IMG/VR virus record: IMGVR_UViG_3300002835_000193
Coordinates: 1-60,923 of that record
Strand: one strand, 5' to 3'
Length of the DNA stretch: 60,923 bases
Source of the DNA: a virus
How positions within the stretch are numbered: the first letter of the stretch is position 1; every line of letters starts with the position of its first letter. The position numbers were made by a program, and so were the translations under genes. A model generated the notes under the pieces. That model was not told where the DNA came from. It searched no databases and saw only the letters and a list, made by a program, of their open reading frames with translations. Shown here in pieces: positions 30,762-39,268 of the stretch.

Positions 30762-31572
30762 TTATAGCCTCCTGTAACTGAAACTCAGCCTCTTTAAACC
30801 AAGCATAATGAACTGCTTCGCTTGGATGGGTACCGTCATTTCCTATGATTGTCATGTTTTTTTCTTTATTTTGTATAAACCAAAATACATTTTTTGAAAA
30901 TCGTTCTTTATCTACATCATAATAACTATCAAATGATTCTTTCATTGTTTTATTCATATATGTTTCAAACTTTTGTAGATCAACATTTATAAAATCAGTT
31001 ATTCCAGGAATTGGATCAGACCAACTAGTAGAAAAAATTTTAGCATTATTAGTTTTACAGATATCTTCCAAAATACTATACAGATTAAAAACAAAAATAT
31101 CTAATATTTCTCCATTTTTAATATCGTCCATTGATTTGTGACTAGTATTGAACTTATGCCAATCCCTTCCCCAATTTGGAAAAAGAATAAAAATAAAATC
31201 TGGACAACCATATTTAGCAATATACTTTAACACGTTTATCATTATTTCTATTGAAGAGAATCCAGAACAGCCAATATTAAAATAACCAGAACATTCATTA
31301 TCCTTGTTCATTTTATTATAAAGTTTGTATGACCAACTTTTTTTAATATCATTTACACCACACCCAACAGTAATTGAGCATCCAGCAAACAGTATGTTTG
31401 TTTTTCTAGGATCTACTGTTTTTAGTTTGTCTGAAATATAATTATTATGATCTTTTTTATTTAAATTCGAATCAAGAAATGGTCCAATTATATCTTTATT
31501 CTTGTGTAACAAGTATTTAAAATGTTGAGGTCTTGTTGTTTTATCATTATCCATGATATCTTTATAATTCAT
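30742..31572 (-). CDS. SGNH/GDSL-like hydrolase
   Basis: 276 residues. LFAGCSITVGCGVNDIKKSWSYKL is block I with the nucleophile Ser, YFNIGCSGFSSIEIMINVLKYI block II, and NDGTHPSEAVHYAWF the D-x-x-H block V. The family removes or adds acyl groups on glycans and lipids. It overlaps the carbamoyltransferase by 20 bases. A relative lies at 44494. No clear ribosome site before the ATG; upstream DNA is nearly all A/T. Confidence 0.8.
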   Translation of the reverse strand: MNYKDIMDNDKTTRPQHFKYLLHKNKDIIGPFLDSNLNKKDHNNYISDKLKTVDPRKTNILFAGCSITVGCGVNDIKKSWSYKLYNKMNKDNECSGYFNIGCSGFSSIEIMINVLKYIAKYGCPDFIFILFPNWGRDWHKFNTSHKSMDDIKNGEILDIFVFNLYSILEDICKTNNAKIFSTSWSDPIPGITDFINVDLQKFETYMNKTMKESFDSYYDVDKERFSKNVFWFIQNKEKNMTIIGNDGTHPSEAVHYAWFKEAEFQLQEAINVDNGN

Positions 31573-31656
31573 ATTAATATATAAAATCTCTTTTTTTAAA
31601 ATGTTTTTTATTTTTTCTTAACCAAAAATAAAACTTAATTTTATATATTATTTGTT

Positions 31657-32331
31657 TCATTCTTGACCAGTAGAGTTTCTAATCATGTGAGATGGCACAT
31701 TATGAAACCAAGTTGGTAATGCATATCTTGGTCCTTTTAAAACAGAATCAACTTCGTGAACATATAAAAAGTTGGATGGAAAAAACACAATGCTACCTGC
31801 TGATGGCTTAATGGTTACATTTGATTGTTTAAAGGTTATCTCTCCGCCAACGTAATCATCATTAAGGTATAACAATACAGATAAAACTCTGGTACTCACC
31901 CCCTGGTCTTGATGTGGTGGTAGATATCCAGACTTATCATATCTTAATAAACTAGTTGCGTGTTCTTTTGCTTTAACATTTTTTTGTGCAAATGGATATA
32001 ACTTTGTTGAATAGTGCAATAGTGCTTCATCAATTGATCCATGTATTCTAGAAGATATGTTTCTTTGTTCATCTTTAAAAGCATCATCTTCTGATATCTG
32101 TTCCATAGTTGGAATAAATTTTTGCCAACAAAATATTTCGTTTGTTCCAGCACTATCATTAATCCAAGGAGACCACGGTTGAACAACTGTTCTTTGTTTA
32201 ATATCTGGGGAACTATTTAAAAACCTTTCTTCTAAGTCTTCTATGTTTCTTATAATCTGATCAGTATTTTTTACAATATTTTTATAATATACCAAACCTA
32301 AATCTAATACTTCATGATCTATTGAAGTCAC
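31657..32331 (-). CDS. 2OG-Fe(II) oxygenase, prolyl-4-hydroxylase type
   Basis: 224 residues. H140-x-D142 (PHQD), H192 (YVHE), R202 (PRY); VLLYLNDDYVGGEITF is the signature strand. It overlaps the upstream oxygenase at 32312 by 20 bases, giving a tandem pair beside the GT60-like genes. Probable hydroxylase of an unknown protein or small-molecule substrate. Confidence 0.85.
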   Translation of the reverse strand: MTSIDHEVLDLGLVYYKNIVKNTDQIIRNIEDLEERFLNSSPDIKQRTVVQPWSPWINDSAGTNEIFCWQKFIPTMEQISEDDAFKDEQRNISSRIHGSIDEALLHYSTKLYPFAQKNVKAKEHATSLLRYDKSGYLPPHQDQGVSTRVLSVLLYLNDDYVGGEITFKQSNVTIKPSAGSIVFFPSNFLYVHEVDSVLKGPRYALPTWFHNVPSHMIRNSTGQE

Positions 32332-32938
32332 GCTCTGCAGCCTCTCTTTCTAATGGATACTGTACGGCTTGCCAAGTTGGATTCTTATCTTCCCCCAAGA
32401 AATCTGGATCTGCATGTTCTGGAAGTGATGTGTGCATATATAGTGCAGTGTATCTATGACCTTCAGTTACTTCAGTAATACCGTGAATATATTCTGTACC
32501 AGAACTTGGAAAGAATACTGCAGAATATTTTTTAGGCTGGTATACAAAATCTTGATTAGGAAAAAATATTTTACCACCCTGGTATTCTGGAGTTTCATTT
32601 AAATAAATTATTGTACTAAATTCTATAAATGGTTCTGGTCCTTGTGCATCTAAGTGTAGTCCACCTCTTGTACCTTTTGTCCAATGTGATCCAAAACCTT
32701 TAAACACATATATTGGATTAAGGAACCCATTATAGGATCTGTGTATTTCGTTAGACTTATTGCCATACTTAATCATAATATCCATGACCGTTTTATTGTA
32801 TGGTAATGATGTGCCACCATATCTTTTACTATAGTATTCTGGATACGGATTAACTTCTGATGGGTTGTGTTGTTCCCTTATTAGGGTATCTGCGTCTTCC
32901 TTGGTTATGAAATTATCCACTACCGCGATTCTATGCAT
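32312..32938 (-). CDS. 2OG-Fe(II) oxygenase, prolyl-4-hydroxylase type
   Basis: 208 residues. H95-x-D97 (LHLD), H152 (YIHG), R162 (HRY); IIYLNETPEYQGGKIFFPNQDF is the core strand pair. TGGVHxD-like spacing of the first metal pair is as in collagen-type P4H domains. Tandem with the oxygenase at 31657. Confidence 0.85.
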   Translation of the reverse strand: MHRIAVVDNFITKEDADTLIREQHNPSEVNPYPEYYSKRYGGTSLPYNKTVMDIMIKYGNKSNEIHRSYNGFLNPIYVFKGFGSHWTKGTRGGLHLDAQGPEPFIEFSTIIYLNETPEYQGGKIFFPNQDFVYQPKKYSAVFFPSSGTEYIHGITEVTEGHRYTALYMHTSLPEHADPDFLGEDKNPTWQAVQYPLEREAAERDFNRS

Positions 32939-32967
32939 ACTGTTCCTGTCTTTTCTCTATTATATCA

Positions 32968-33852
32968 TTAATCAATATAATTTATTTTGGTCATAAATCT
33001 TTTAGAGTCTATACCGTCAAACTCTGAATCTGTTGGGTTATAAAAAACATCGTTAATTTCAAAGGGCAGGGGGTGTGTTTTTTCTATATCCAAGCCATTG
33101 ATGTTATAAAAATCTGAAATAGGAGACATGAGGGGAAGACCTATATCTATATAATCATTTTTTTCATTTTTAATTAACTTAATCATTTGATTGTAATTGT
33201 GATATTTAGAAAAAACTGTATAAAGCGTTTCAAGGTTATTCAGCCCTTCCTTTTTATAAAAATTATCTGGACAACAGAATACTTTTATATTATTAGCGTG
33301 ATACATTAAAGACAGGACTTCTTCCTCTCCATAGTATTTTAAATATGAGGGGTATCCAATGTTGCGTAACGTTTCGGTATGTCCAAATATAAGATCTCTG
33401 CCAACAAACTTACTACTAGTAAACTTATCCACTACCTCTTCTTCTTTTTTAAAATAAAATATTCCATCTTGTTTTAATTTATTTTTATTTTTAATAGATA
33501 TTATCGACCCAGAGTTTGGCAAAGCATTAATAAGTTCTTCATCCCAATTATCTTTTAAAAATATATTATCAGACATAAACATAGTATATGTAAACTTAGA
33601 CTGTTCTAATAATTGATTTTTGTAAAAACATGGGCCAAGAATACTATCCCAAAGTATATGCTGATAACCACAATTCTCTATCTTATCAAAATAATCTTGC
33701 CTTGTAAGGGTATGTTGATCAAAGATATGTAAATATATTGCATTTTTTTTAGATGACTTTTCTAATAAATTTTCTACAACTTCCTTTAACATTTTATTTT
33801 TATATGAATATATTACTACATCAATTGGATTTGGAAGATCAGTCTTGCTCAT
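32968..33852 (-). CDS. GT60-like glycosyltransferase, second copy
   Basis: 294 residues from the ATG at 33852 (MSKTDLPNP); the longer frame would overlap the upstream gene by 120 bases. IDVVIYSYKNKMLKEVVENLL, YLHIFDQHTLT, ILWDSILGPCFYKNQLLEQ, MFMSDNIFLKDNWDEEL follow the GT60 order, with SDN replacing the usual DxH at residues 94-96 and WD at 103-104. GYPSYLKYYGEEEVLSL is the C-terminal acceptor region. Less certain than the copy at 28387. Confidence 0.6.
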   Translation of the reverse strand: MSKTDLPNPIDVVIYSYKNKMLKEVVENLLEKSSKKNAIYLHIFDQHTLTRQDYFDKIENCGYQHILWDSILGPCFYKNQLLEQSKFTYTMFMSDNIFLKDNWDEELINALPNSGSIISIKNKNKLKQDGIFYFKKEEEVVDKFTSSKFVGRDLIFGHTETLRNIGYPSYLKYYGEEEVLSLMYHANNIKVFCCPDNFYKKEGLNNLETLYTVFSKYHNYNQMIKLIKNEKNDYIDIGLPLMSPISDFYNINGLDIEKTHPLPFEINDVFYNPTDSEFDGIDSKRFMTKINYID

Positions 33853-34603
33853 CTTGATTTTCTTTTCCCTTAATGCCAAATATTTTTTTACGCCATGCTG
33901 TTTTTTTATAATACCCATACAACATTGACCTTCTATTCTCTGCCTTAAACTCATGATCATCTATTTTTTTTATACTTGCATCTACCTCTAATTCCCAGTT
34001 ATCTCTTTTAAATGGCAAGATTTGAAATATTGGAGTTCCCTTTTTTATTATTCCTTGAAAACCTTTCTTTAAAAAGAAAGCCGTAAATACTGGTAAGCCC
34101 CAAATATCAGATTCAACAATACCAGACATAGTATAAAATGGTAAATCATGTCTATTCATAGGATGAGTAATTAAAACAGAATAGCCTGGAGGTGTTTCGT
34201 AATACCAGTTCATTCTCCATCCATAATGTATTGGATGACAGTTATCTGGTACTGGCAAATCAATTGTTGGTCTTTTGTCAACAATCATAACTTCACTATC
34301 CCAAGATAATTTTGGTTTTCCATTTTTGTCTAACTCTACCAATAGATCATGTTCTAATAAATAAAAATATCCAGCAGTTAAAGAATCAAGAAAAGGCATA
34401 CACATTTTTGTTGCAACTCTAGCACCATCTCCACCAATGTTATTAACTGGATTTAAAAACTTGTCATCATTCCACACTTCATGTCTGGCTAAACTTTTGT
34501 ACCACTCTGGAACATGTTTAATTGCAGGCTCTGGAGGTGTGTACAAACCTTCATAGTTAGTTCCACCACCTGGTGTAAAAGATATTTTTAGCGGTTCGTT
34601 CAT
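33839..34603 (-). CDS. DUF6065-like phage protein
   Basis: 254 residues. HVPEWYKSLARHE, CMPFLDSLTAGYFYLLEHD, TPPGYSVLITHPMNRHDLPFYTMSGIVESD and KKGFQGIIKKGTPIFQILPFKRDNW match block for block the proteins at 19802 and 34603. It ends one base into the glycosyltransferase overlap region and shares one base with the next gene upstream. The conserved HPxNR segment could be a metal or ligand site; no activity is known. Confidence 0.72.
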   Translation of the reverse strand: MNEPLKISFTPGGGTNYEGLYTPPEPAIKHVPEWYKSLARHEVWNDDKFLNPVNNIGGDGARVATKMCMPFLDSLTAGYFYLLEHDLLVELDKNGKPKLSWDSEVMIVDKRPTIDLPVPDNCHPIHYGWRMNWYYETPPGYSVLITHPMNRHDLPFYTMSGIVESDIWGLPVFTAFFLKKGFQGIIKKGTPIFQILPFKRDNWELEVDASIKKIDDHEFKAENRRSMLYGYYKKTAWRKKIFGIKGKENQDEQD

Positions 34604-35331
34604 TACTTATATTCTTTTTTTTGTCTAAACTTTTCTTTATAAGAATTTCTAAAACTACTTCTAACCATTAGTCTTTGTTTTTCTATCTCATCTTTACCGA
34701 TTGAGTATGCCACACACTCTGATTCCCATGATTCTCTTTTGACTGGTATGGCCTGGATCAATGGCGTACCCTGCTTTATAATACCCTTAAAATCTTTTTT
34801 AATATACATAGAAAAGTGTCCATCTGATGCAAACCTATCTGTATCAACAAATGCTTCAAACGCTTTAAATGGAACTGCATCTTGATGAAATGGATGAGTA
34901 AATATAGTACTATATCCTTTTGGTGTCATGATAGACCAAAATGGTAAAATTCTAAAAATTTGTTTATGATACACGTTATCGTCAACAGGATAATTAGATA
35001 TTTGTTCTGCTGTGTGTGTTGCAACCATGTCATTACCAACAAATTTAAGTTCATTAGGAACACTCCATGTTATTTTTTCTGGGTTGGTAGCATCTACGTA
35101 CACGTCCATAGGAAACTTAATAATGTATCCAGCAGTCATTAAATCAAAAATTGGCATACATCTTTTTATGGTTCCGCTACTACCACCTTTAGAAATAAAA
35201 TCTTTATATTCATCACCTATAAAACCTGGTTGTTGTCTATACCACTCTGGAATAAATTTTGATGCTGGTTCTGGTTGTGGTGCAAACATTGCTGTCTTAT
35301 CGTTAAAAGGATAAAACTGAACTTTATTCAT
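34603..35331 (-). CDS. DUF6065-like phage protein
   Basis: 242 residues. FIPEWYRQQPGF, CMPIFDLMTAGYIIKFPMD, TPKGYSTIFTHPFHQDAVPFKAFEAFVDTDRF, KKDFKGIIKQGTPLIQAIPVKRESW. The HPFHQD block departs from the HPxNRxD of the two paralogues, so one copy may have diverged in function. AAGGA lies seven bases before the ATG. Tandem duplicate of 33839. Confidence 0.72.
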   Translation of the reverse strand: MNKVQFYPFNDKTAMFAPQPEPASKFIPEWYRQQPGFIGDEYKDFISKGGSSGTIKRCMPIFDLMTAGYIIKFPMDVYVDATNPEKITWSVPNELKFVGNDMVATHTAEQISNYPVDDNVYHKQIFRILPFWSIMTPKGYSTIFTHPFHQDAVPFKAFEAFVDTDRFASDGHFSMYIKKDFKGIIKQGTPLIQAIPVKRESWESECVAYSIGKDEIEKQRLMVRSSFRNSYKEKFRQKKEYK

Positions 35332-35983
35332 ACATCTTCCTTACTCTCTCTATCATTATATCACTTGCTTGAAATCTAAGGTTATACATTGGGGCATACC
35401 TTGGTATTTTACCAAATTCATTGTCAACCATATGGTTGCCTTTATCTTTAAAATGAAAGTATACAAAGTCAGTCTCAATCATTGTTGTACCTTTAGGTAT
35501 TTTTTTAAAATTCATAACTTTTGGATATATAACAAAAGGAGAATCCTCTGGCTGCTCTATAAAAGCCTTAATTTCTTCATCAATAAGCCATGGCATATAA
35601 AATCTAAAAACATCAGTAAAACAATCTTTGGGCAACTCAGGAGGCTCTTGATCTGATAAGTAGTACTGTCTAATCCATGGTCTATCTAAACTATACAAAC
35701 CATCTTCCTTTTGAAGTAAAAATATTTCAGCATGATTTGTTTGTTGCAGCGTTACTTCACTACCTTTAATACTTAATAGTTTAGGTTTTGGATATAGTTT
35801 ACTAGCATATAAATTTATTGGTTTTATAATACTGTCAGTATACTGATCTTTAATTCCTTCTTGATAAGAAAGCCATCTTGAAGTAACCCTAGATCTTTCA
35901 TTTATATACAAGAAAGATTCAGATTTAGATTTATACCAGATGTTAAAATCTAAACTTAGTGGATCAAGTATTTCTTTACTCAC
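35324..35983 (-). CDS. hypothetical protein, GTG start
   Basis: 219 residues from GTG at 35983, which overlaps the upstream stop (GTGA); a TTG five codons upstream is less likely. FNIWYKSKSESFLYINERSRVTSRW at the start, DVFRFYMPWLIDEEI and PRYAPMYNLRF later. It may be a distant relation of the adjacent DUF6065-like proteins (same size and place) but I cannot align the key blocks. Confidence 0.6.
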   Translation of the reverse strand: MSKEILDPLSLDFNIWYKSKSESFLYINERSRVTSRWLSYQEGIKDQYTDSIIKPINLYASKLYPKPKLLSIKGSEVTLQQTNHAEIFLLQKEDGLYSLDRPWIRQYYLSDQEPPELPKDCFTDVFRFYMPWLIDEEIKAFIEQPEDSPFVIYPKVMNFKKIPKGTTMIETDFVYFHFKDKGNHMVDNEFGKIPRYAPMYNLRFQASDIMIERVRKMYE

Positions 35984-36462
35984 TCTTCTTCTGACCAATC
36001 TTTATTTAATAATTCTTTTGGTATAACCTTGTACCCACTTCTATCAATACCAATTTCATATCCTTTTTCAGCCTCTATCCAACCCAACAAATTAACTGTT
36101 CTATATTCTGAGTCTGATAGTTCTGCACCCCAAATAATTAAACCACGATTAAGATCTTTTTCACGCACTGCTGGACCAGACTGTGTTCTTACTCTTCTTA
36201 CTTCTATGTTTGTTCCTACGTCTGGCATATCTTTATACTTCTTATGCTTTCTACCGTCCCAAACTGAGGCATGCCAATACTGGTTTGTATATTTAGCAAC
36301 TGCTAGTTCACAAATTGCTGATGCTGGTTGAGCGTTTCTATCTTCTTCCATACTAGATCTATTGTAGTATGAAGCATCTACCTTATTCCAATTTTCTGTA
36401 TATCTTCGCATACCTACCATATAGGCGTGTTCATATTCCCATGGTTCTAATTCAATTATCAA
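35980..36462 (-). CDS. hypothetical protein, possible PD-(D/E)XK fold
   Basis: 160 residues from TTG at 36462 (AGGA six bases upstream). CELAVAKYTNQYWHASVWDG, then MPDVGTNIEVRRVRTQ and DLNRGLIIWG, has the helix, D...ExR and following strand order of restriction-like nucleases, but the catalytic K is replaced by R. It precedes the tRNA cluster in the direction of transcription after it. Confidence 0.5.
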   Translation of the reverse strand: MIIELEPWEYEHAYMVGMRRYTENWNKVDASYYNRSSMEEDRNAQPASAICELAVAKYTNQYWHASVWDGRKHKKYKDMPDVGTNIEVRRVRTQSGPAVREKDLNRGLIIWGAELSDSEYRTVNLLGWIEAEKGYEIGIDRSGYKVIPKELLNKDWSEEE

Positions 36463-36489
36463 TTGCTTTCCTATTCTGTTAGTGTTGCG

Positions 36490-36561
36490 AGCCTCGACTC
36501 AGGATTGAACTGAGGACCTTCCGCTTACAAGGCGGACGCACTGCCACTGTGCTATCGAGGC
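36490..36561 (-). tRNA. tRNA-Thr (TGT)
   Basis: Acceptor GCCTCGA pairs with TCGAGGC; anticodon stem CCGC/GCGG with loop CTTGTAA; T arm CTCAGTTCAATCCTGAG. One of three tRNAs in tandem with 1- and 5-base gaps. No encoded CCA. Confidence 0.93.
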
Positions 36562-36562
36562 G

Positions 36563-36636
36563 TGGGAGTAACAGGACTTGAACCTGTGATAGCCGAATTA
36601 TGAGTTCGGTGCCTTAACCTACTTGGCTATACTCCC
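36563..36636 (-). tRNA. tRNA-Met (CAT)
   Basis: Acceptor GGGAGTA pairs with TACTCCC, discriminator A; anticodon stem CCGAA/TTCGG with loop CTCATAA; T arm ACAGGTTCAAGTCCTGT. The fully paired first base pair argues against an initiator tRNA; a CAT anticodon modified to read isoleucine cannot be excluded. Confidence 0.92.
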
Positions 36637-36641
36637 TTTGG

Positions 36642-36714
36642 CTGGCGTGGTAGGTCTCGATCCTACGACTTCGAAATTAACAGTTTCGCACTCTGCCAAC
36701 TGAGTTACACGCCA
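36642..36714 (-). tRNA. tRNA-Asn (GTT)
   Basis: Acceptor TGGCGTG pairs with CACGCCA, discriminator G; anticodon stem CGAAA/TTTCG with loop CTGTTAA; T arm GTAGGATCGAGACCTAC. First transcribed of the tRNA trio. AAC is frequent in these Asn-rich phage genes. Confidence 0.93.
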
Positions 36715-36720
36715 TTGTTT

Positions 36721-38145
36721 TTAATTACCTGGTTCTATTTTTATTACATCTCCAAAGTCTCCTGCTTCAACAACAGTTATCTTGACACCACCATAACTAA
36801 CGCTGTCGCCTTTTATAAGTGCTCCCTTTTCAGAAATACTTTGTCCAGGACATTTCTTCTTTGGCGTAGTGGAAGGAACGTGAATAGTTTTTTCATTCCA
36901 GCCTTGACCATATCTTGAAGCAACGTAAACAAGTGCTCCTTGTTGACACTTTGGAATCTTGTAACTGTAACCGTAGGGCCTTACTGATTCAACGGCTATA
37001 TAATCTGAACCTGAAAGTGGCACCATCAGTAATTTCTCATAACCACCTTTAATAGTTGATGGTTTTAGCCAATGAGTAGTCACTTTGTCTTTCGGGGCAC
37101 ATCTAACTTGATCTTCACTAATCATTTGTAGAATCCATTTGTGTAATGCCAACCAGTCGCTATCTTTCTCAAACATGATTGACCACTTCATTGATTCATT
37201 TGGTTGGCCAAATACCTGATTGAAAGTAGTAAACGTGCCAGAAGAATGTCCCCATTCGTGCATTTGACCTAATGCCCCTGAGCCATTAAATTTGTAATTT
37301 GCTACCCAGTTTCCATATTTCTTTTTATTTTGTTCACGACTTCCAACATCAAAATTGTATGGATGATCTGTTACATAAAGTCGTCTCACAAGTTTTTCTT
37401 GTGTCTGGATAGTGGAATCAAAAAGATTAAAATTCATTAAGTCTTTTCTTTTGGTGTTAGGAGGCCCTACAACCCACATATGGTTTGACTTAGAAAAATC
37501 GATAGCAGGATCTGCAACCGCAACAACATCTTGAACCAATCTCAAGTAATTTGGAATTGCTTCATCAGGGTGCGTATTCTGGCCAGAAGTAGATCCAGTT
37601 GAGAGCCAATGATCTCCAACATCATATGATTTTAAAGTATTTGGAATCATGAAATATTTATCTGGCACAATAATCTTGAAATTAAATGGAAGATCACTTT
37701 GCTTATTCATCACATCTTCCATTGCTTTAATCCAGTCTTTGTAGTCTTTTTGAGGATTGGATTTAACTTTGTAGTCAGGTGTTTGGAATGGAACAAATTG
37801 CAAAGTGTAATTAGGACCTAAAATTTCACCTCGTGCCTGTTTTCCTCTTTGCGAACCCCAATAATTAGCGATCATGCATTGATCAGCACCAAGTAATTCT
37901 GCTCTATCACTTTGAGCAGTTTTAGGAGTTTTAGAAGTTAATTTCCCACTGACATATCTATAAGGAATTGGACAGGCTGGATAGTTCCAGGTGAAGTCTT
38001 GATATTTCTTCCAAGCAGCAGGAACCTTTGGATCTTTTTCACATCTATCGCCCACACGAGCATCAGTTGGAATTTGAGTTAAGGCAGAAGTTGGAACTGA
38101 AATGCTAGATAACACTAAAGACAAAGCAATAATTATTTTTTTCAT
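36721..38145 (-). CDS. secreted protein with HEWGH metallopeptidase motif
   Basis: 474 residues. Signal peptide (KKIIIALSLVLSSISVPTSA, cleavage near residue 21), then a large Cys-containing extracellular domain. HEWGH at 296-300 fits the zincin HExxH motif, inside ALGQMHEWGHSSGTF. The C-terminal region (VGDSVSYGGVKITVVEAGD) looks like a small beta domain. The overall family is one I associate with secreted actinobacterial proteins. It lies between the tRNA trio and a secreted subtilase-like gene. Confidence 0.68.
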   Translation of the reverse strand: MKKIIIALSLVLSSISVPTSALTQIPTDARVGDRCEKDPKVPAAWKKYQDFTWNYPACPIPYRYVSGKLTSKTPKTAQSDRAELLGADQCMIANYWGSQRGKQARGEILGPNYTLQFVPFQTPDYKVKSNPQKDYKDWIKAMEDVMNKQSDLPFNFKIIVPDKYFMIPNTLKSYDVGDHWLSTGSTSGQNTHPDEAIPNYLRLVQDVVAVADPAIDFSKSNHMWVVGPPNTKRKDLMNFNLFDSTIQTQEKLVRRLYVTDHPYNFDVGSREQNKKKYGNWVANYKFNGSGALGQMHEWGHSSGTFTTFNQVFGQPNESMKWSIMFEKDSDWLALHKWILQMISEDQVRCAPKDKVTTHWLKPSTIKGGYEKLLMVPLSGSDYIAVESVRPYGYSYKIPKCQQGALVYVASRYGQGWNEKTIHVPSTTPKKKCPGQSISEKGALIKGDSVSYGGVKITVVEAGDFGDVIKIEPGN

Positions 38146-38165
38146 TTTATTATAACTCCATCTAC

Positions 38166-39086
38166 TTATTCTGTAACTTTTACTATTTTATCAGTAACGA
38201 TCAGACCTTTTTGCCATTGTGTTGCAACAGCAACATTTGCAGAAGATGTTGTTTGAGGAATTAAACCAAACAGCACTGAGCCATAATTAAACTTACCTGT
38301 TGGTAATACTCCAAAATAATCTGTATTTTGATCATGATTTCCTACTGGAAATGTAGAAACAGAAACTGTATCAGTGATACATGCTGGATATGCTACTGGT
38401 TTTCTGTTTGAATCATTACCTGTAGAAACAAATACTGGAATACCTTTATTTTTTAAACTGGCAACTGTTGCTCTAATTGCTGGATCAACAATTTTAACAT
38501 TAACTAATCCAGTTGGAGAAAGTTTACAATCGCCTGGCTTTTTCATATTTCCACTTAATCCGTAAGAAAATGACACAGCAGATACATTTGATGAATTAGC
38601 ATCTACCCATTTTAATGCTGCAAGAAAATCATTACCATTTAATATTCCAACTGCACCTTTGTTTGATACTGTTGCAGATCTAACTAATATAAGTGGAACA
38701 TCTGGATTATTTCTACGAGCAACTTCAACCATAGCCATACCATGATTTACTGGATCAGAAACTCTTTTTGAAGGTTTTGGTGTATTTACACACTTATCTG
38801 TTGCAATACAAACAATAGTTGTGTTAGCAACTCTTGTATCAAAGTAACTATCAATAATTATAATTGGTTTAGTATTAACTGCTGGTGTTGGAGTTGGTGT
38901 AACAACTGGTGTTGGTGTAACAACTGGTGTTGGAACAACAACTGGTGTTGGACTCTCAACTATAGGTGTTGGAGTTGGTGTAACAACTGGTGTTGGAACA
39001 ACAACTGGTGTTGGACTCTCAACTGCATTTGCTGGAACTGCTAGTACTGAAAATAAAACAGATAAAACAATAAACATTTTTTTCAT
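38166..39086 (-). CDS. secreted subtilisin-family (S8) peptidase with Pro/Thr linker
   Basis: 306 residues. Signal peptide (residues 1-21), a Thr-Pro-Val repeat linker (23-68), then an S8-like domain: D79 in IIIIDSYFD, H115 in VNHGMAMVEVA, the oxyanion N224 in STGNDS, and S281 in TTSSANVAVA (equivalent of GTSMAAP). All three catalytic residues are in order. The fold is shorter than typical. It may cleave host or competing-cell surface proteins; a small gene is fused upstream by one base. Confidence 0.78.
   Translation of the reverse strand: MKKMFIVLSVLFSVLAVPANAVESPTPVVVPTPVVTPTPTPIVESPTPVVVPTPVVTPTPVVTPTPTPAVNTKPIIIIDSYFDTRVANTTIVCIATDKCVNTPKPSKRVSDPVNHGMAMVEVARRNNPDVPLILVRSATVSNKGAVGILNGNDFLAALKWVDANSSNVSAVSFSYGLSGNMKKPGDCKLSPTGLVNVKIVDPAIRATVASLKNKGIPVFVSTGNDSNRKPVAYPACITDTVSVSTFPVGNHDQNTDYFGVLPTGKFNYGSVLFGLIPQTTSSANVAVATQWQKGLIVTDKIVKVTE
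38877..39020 (-). repeat. tandem repeat encoding a Thr-Pro-Val linker
   Basis: A unit of about 57 bases encoding ESPTPVVVPTPVVTPTP occurs twice, with shorter PTPVVT units between. It follows the signal peptide of the subtilase-like gene. Pro-rich linkers like this are candidate substrates of the P4H-type enzymes. Confidence 0.75.
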
Positions 39087-39262
39087 TAAGATAACTCCAT
39101 TAATCTAATTACATAACAACATGGGTCGCCGCCTTGGTCCCACTCTTCTTGCTCTTCTTCGCTCATGTATTGAAAACCACCATCATGAGTACTACAAAAT
39201 GGCTCAGTTATCCAGCCTTTGTCAATGCCTTGTAACAGCCAAATCTCAAATTCTGTATTCAT
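39086..39262 (-). CDS. small acidic protein, leaderless
   Basis: 58 residues (MNTEFEIWLLQGIDKGW at the start; EEEQEEWDQGGDPCC later). The ATG at 39262 lies six bases after a TATACT box with TTGACA 17 bases upstream; no ribosome site. The stop overlaps the subtilase ATG (TAATG), so the two are co-translated from this promoter. Confidence 0.65.
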   Translation of the reverse strand: MNTEFEIWLLQGIDKGWITEPFCSTHDGGFQYMSEEEQEEWDQGGDPCCYVIRLMELS

Positions 39263-39268
39263 ATATCT

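Noticed and set aside
35980-36462. Calling this a restriction-like nuclease
   Set aside because: The order fits but the catalytic lysine is replaced by arginine and no supporting motif exists, so only a low-confidence fold note is given.
38877-39020. CRISPR-like short repeats
   Set aside because: Repeats are contiguous, coding and in frame (Pro/Thr linker), with no unique spacers. The same applies to 41354-41539.
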